Shown here: one piece after another, positions 62,970-64,000 of the stretch
Position numbering within the stretch: position 1 is the stretch's first letter
Layout: each line of letters starts with the position of its first letter
Assembly (NCBI GenBank): GCA_946699065.1
Contig: CAMPDV010000130.1
Location: 248,001-312,000, forward strand
Origin: Loxodes magnus
Taxonomy: Eukaryota; Ciliophora; Karyorelictea; Loxodida; Loxodidae
Length of the DNA: 64,000 nucleotides
Direction: 5' to 3'
Translations under genes and position numbers: made by a program
The notes under the pieces: model-generated
Database searches by the model: none
What the model was told of the DNA's origin: nothing
The model's input: only the letters and a program-made list of their open reading frames with translations

Positions 62970-63041
62970 TGCCTCATGGTGTAACGGTTAGCACTTTGGA
63001 CTTTAAATCCAGCAATCCGAGTTCGATTCTCGGTGAGGCAA
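62970..63041 (+). tRNA. tRNA-Gln (anticodon UUA), reads UAA
   Basis: Third identical copy; anticodon TTA at 63003-63005, position 34 of the 72-nt molecule. It is the exact right border of segment B'. Confidence 0.93.
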
Positions 63042-63046
63042 TTTTT
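63042..63046 (+). terminator. Pol III terminator of tRNA-Gln
   Basis: TTTTT directly after the tRNA. Confidence 0.7.
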
Positions 63047-63315
63047 AATAAAATGATTATATCTTAAGCCAAAGAACCTTTGTTAGTTCATAACTAATAA
63101 ATTATTTTTAATTTCCTTAAATACTCTTCTAAAGCTTTAATTTTTAAACTTTAATTAGTTTAGTTAGCTTTAGTTAACTATTTAATTAAACTGAAAAGAT
63201 AACCGCCTTTTTATAGTCACATACTACCCTTTTAACTTTAATTTATATCCATCCATTTATTACAAAACGGATACTCCCGCTTTATAATCACAATCCTAAG
63301 ATCGTTCATTATAAT

Positions 63316-64000
63316 ATGTTGCCTTAGTTCATCTTGCTTTTAAGTCTACTTGCTCACGTACAATCTTACTCCTCCTTTCTCTTACCAAGAGCGAAACAAG
63401 TTTAAAGTAACTTCCTCTTCCTTGAAAAATCTGATTAGGACTCTTAGCCATCTATTTAACCAGTTTATTATAACGACTTTAAAGCTTCCTAAAATAAAGA
63501 AGAGGAAGTTAATTCTCAAACCATTGATTATTATGACTAAGGAACTCTTAGTTCCCATCAAGATTACGATGGACAAGTATAAGCAGTAAAAAATGCAGAA
63601 AACCTAGGATATTATGGATTTGAATATTAAAAAGAGGAGTTTCCTAATTCTTTCTTTTATTCTTGGTATGCTAATTTACTTGGGGAGTAAGATAGTGATA
63701 GTCTAGACTTCTCAGGCACTAATGATTTGTACTCAGATGATGAATAATTAGGTTATGAATGAAATTACTATGATTATCATTCTTAAGAGCAAAAGCTAAA
63801 TAATTAGGATGCTATAGGAATAAATAAGTATTCAGAAGGAGAAGAACCAACTTAGTATTAAGGTGCTGATGGTTATTATGACGAGAAAAAGAAATCTGAA
63901 ATAGGGAACGAATATGGATCAAATTACTTCTACGAACCTTAAATACAAGAATTCCTATAAAAGACTAGAAAACATTAAATAGGAGAATAACTTACCAAAA
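63316..64000 (+). CDS. secreted Tyr/Asp/Ser/Gln-rich protein, runs off the window
   Basis: One frame of 228 codons from ATG 63316 to the window end. Residues 1-17 (MLPQFILLLSLLAHVQS) form a clear signal peptide. The mature part is rich in Tyr, Asp, Ser, Gln and Asn (for example GYEWNYYDYHSQEQ), low in Cys and apparently disordered, as in extracellular matrix, cyst wall or mucocyst-type proteins; that role is a guess. Trp in YEWNYY is TGA (63760-63762) and another Trp is TGG. Standard-code ORFs at 63350-63589 (+) and 63382-63576 (-) overlap it in other frames and are shadows. No family recognised. Confidence 0.8.

Larger units (their letters stand above)
56480..63041 (-). repeat. segment B', inverted copy of 38283-44728
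   Basis: Reverse complement of segment B apart from one 116-bp insertion (58685-58800). It ends exactly with the tRNA-Gln; sequence beyond 63046 is unrelated to segment A. B' overlaps the end of A' across the zinc-finger gene, which both share. Confidence 0.88.

Noticed and set aside
63350..63589. 79-residue plus and 64-residue minus ORFs
   Set aside because: The frame with the signal peptide starting at 63316 covers both and continues to the window end.
1..64000. Telomeric repeats or rDNA
   Set aside because: No G4T2/G4T4-type runs and no recognisable rRNA sequence anywhere in the window.

Overview
The window is nuclear DNA of a ciliate, very AT-rich, that reads all three standard stop codons as amino acids. 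UAA and UAG encode Gln. UGA encodes Trp inside genes and also ends them. Several independent facts in the sequence show this. Long reading frames are protein-like only when UAR is read as Gln and UGA as Trp. Paralogous zinc-finger genes swap TGA for TGG and TAA for CAA at the same codon. Three identical tRNA-Gln genes carry the anticodon UUA. Known ciliates with such a code are Condylostoma-like heterotrichs and karyorelicts (Loxodes, Parduczia); I cannot choose between them. Standard-code ORFs here are meaningless, and most genes are invisible to them.

Layout. 1.1-2.6 kb: type II membrane protein, possibly a glycosyltransferase. 3.1-5.0 kb: GC-richer, hairpin-forming non-coding islands. 6.6-13.6 kb: tandem array of a 3,017-bp unit, each with a small two-module zinc-finger gene (three copies). 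13.6-16 kb: tail homologous to the one at 36-38 kb, with an inserted 0.32-kb repeat and a tRNA-Gln pseudogene. 16-20.6 kb: strongly skewed A-rich then T-rich DNA around a tRNA-like sequence, then more structured non-coding islands. 23.0-28.4 kb: large LamG / Cys-rich / multi-membrane-span surface protein gene with several frame breaks. 29.6-30.7 kb: gene fragments.

32.15-63.04 kb is a rearranged segmental duplication with order A (32.36-38.37), B (38.28-44.73), unique C (44.7-51.0), A' (inverted A, 50.99-57.0), B' (inverted B, 56.48-63.04). The junctions fall on the tRNA-Gln genes and the zinc-finger genes. A and A' each carry two zinc-finger genes and a tRNA-Gln. B and B' each carry a 1,089-residue RING/coiled-coil/OTU/RING protein, a single chain combining ubiquitin-ligase and deubiquitinase modules. 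Segment C holds a TRIM-like gene (RING, B-box, coiled coil) whose C-terminal second RING is homologous to that of the OTU protein, and a probable divergent unknown gene. The window ends inside a secreted Tyr/Asp/Ser/Gln-rich protein gene.

Functionally the locus combines ubiquitin-signalling proteins, a recently amplified zinc-finger family, surface/secreted proteins and the tRNA that makes the unusual code work. Near-identity of the duplicated arms implies recent duplication and recombination, or an assembly that joined alternative arrangements.
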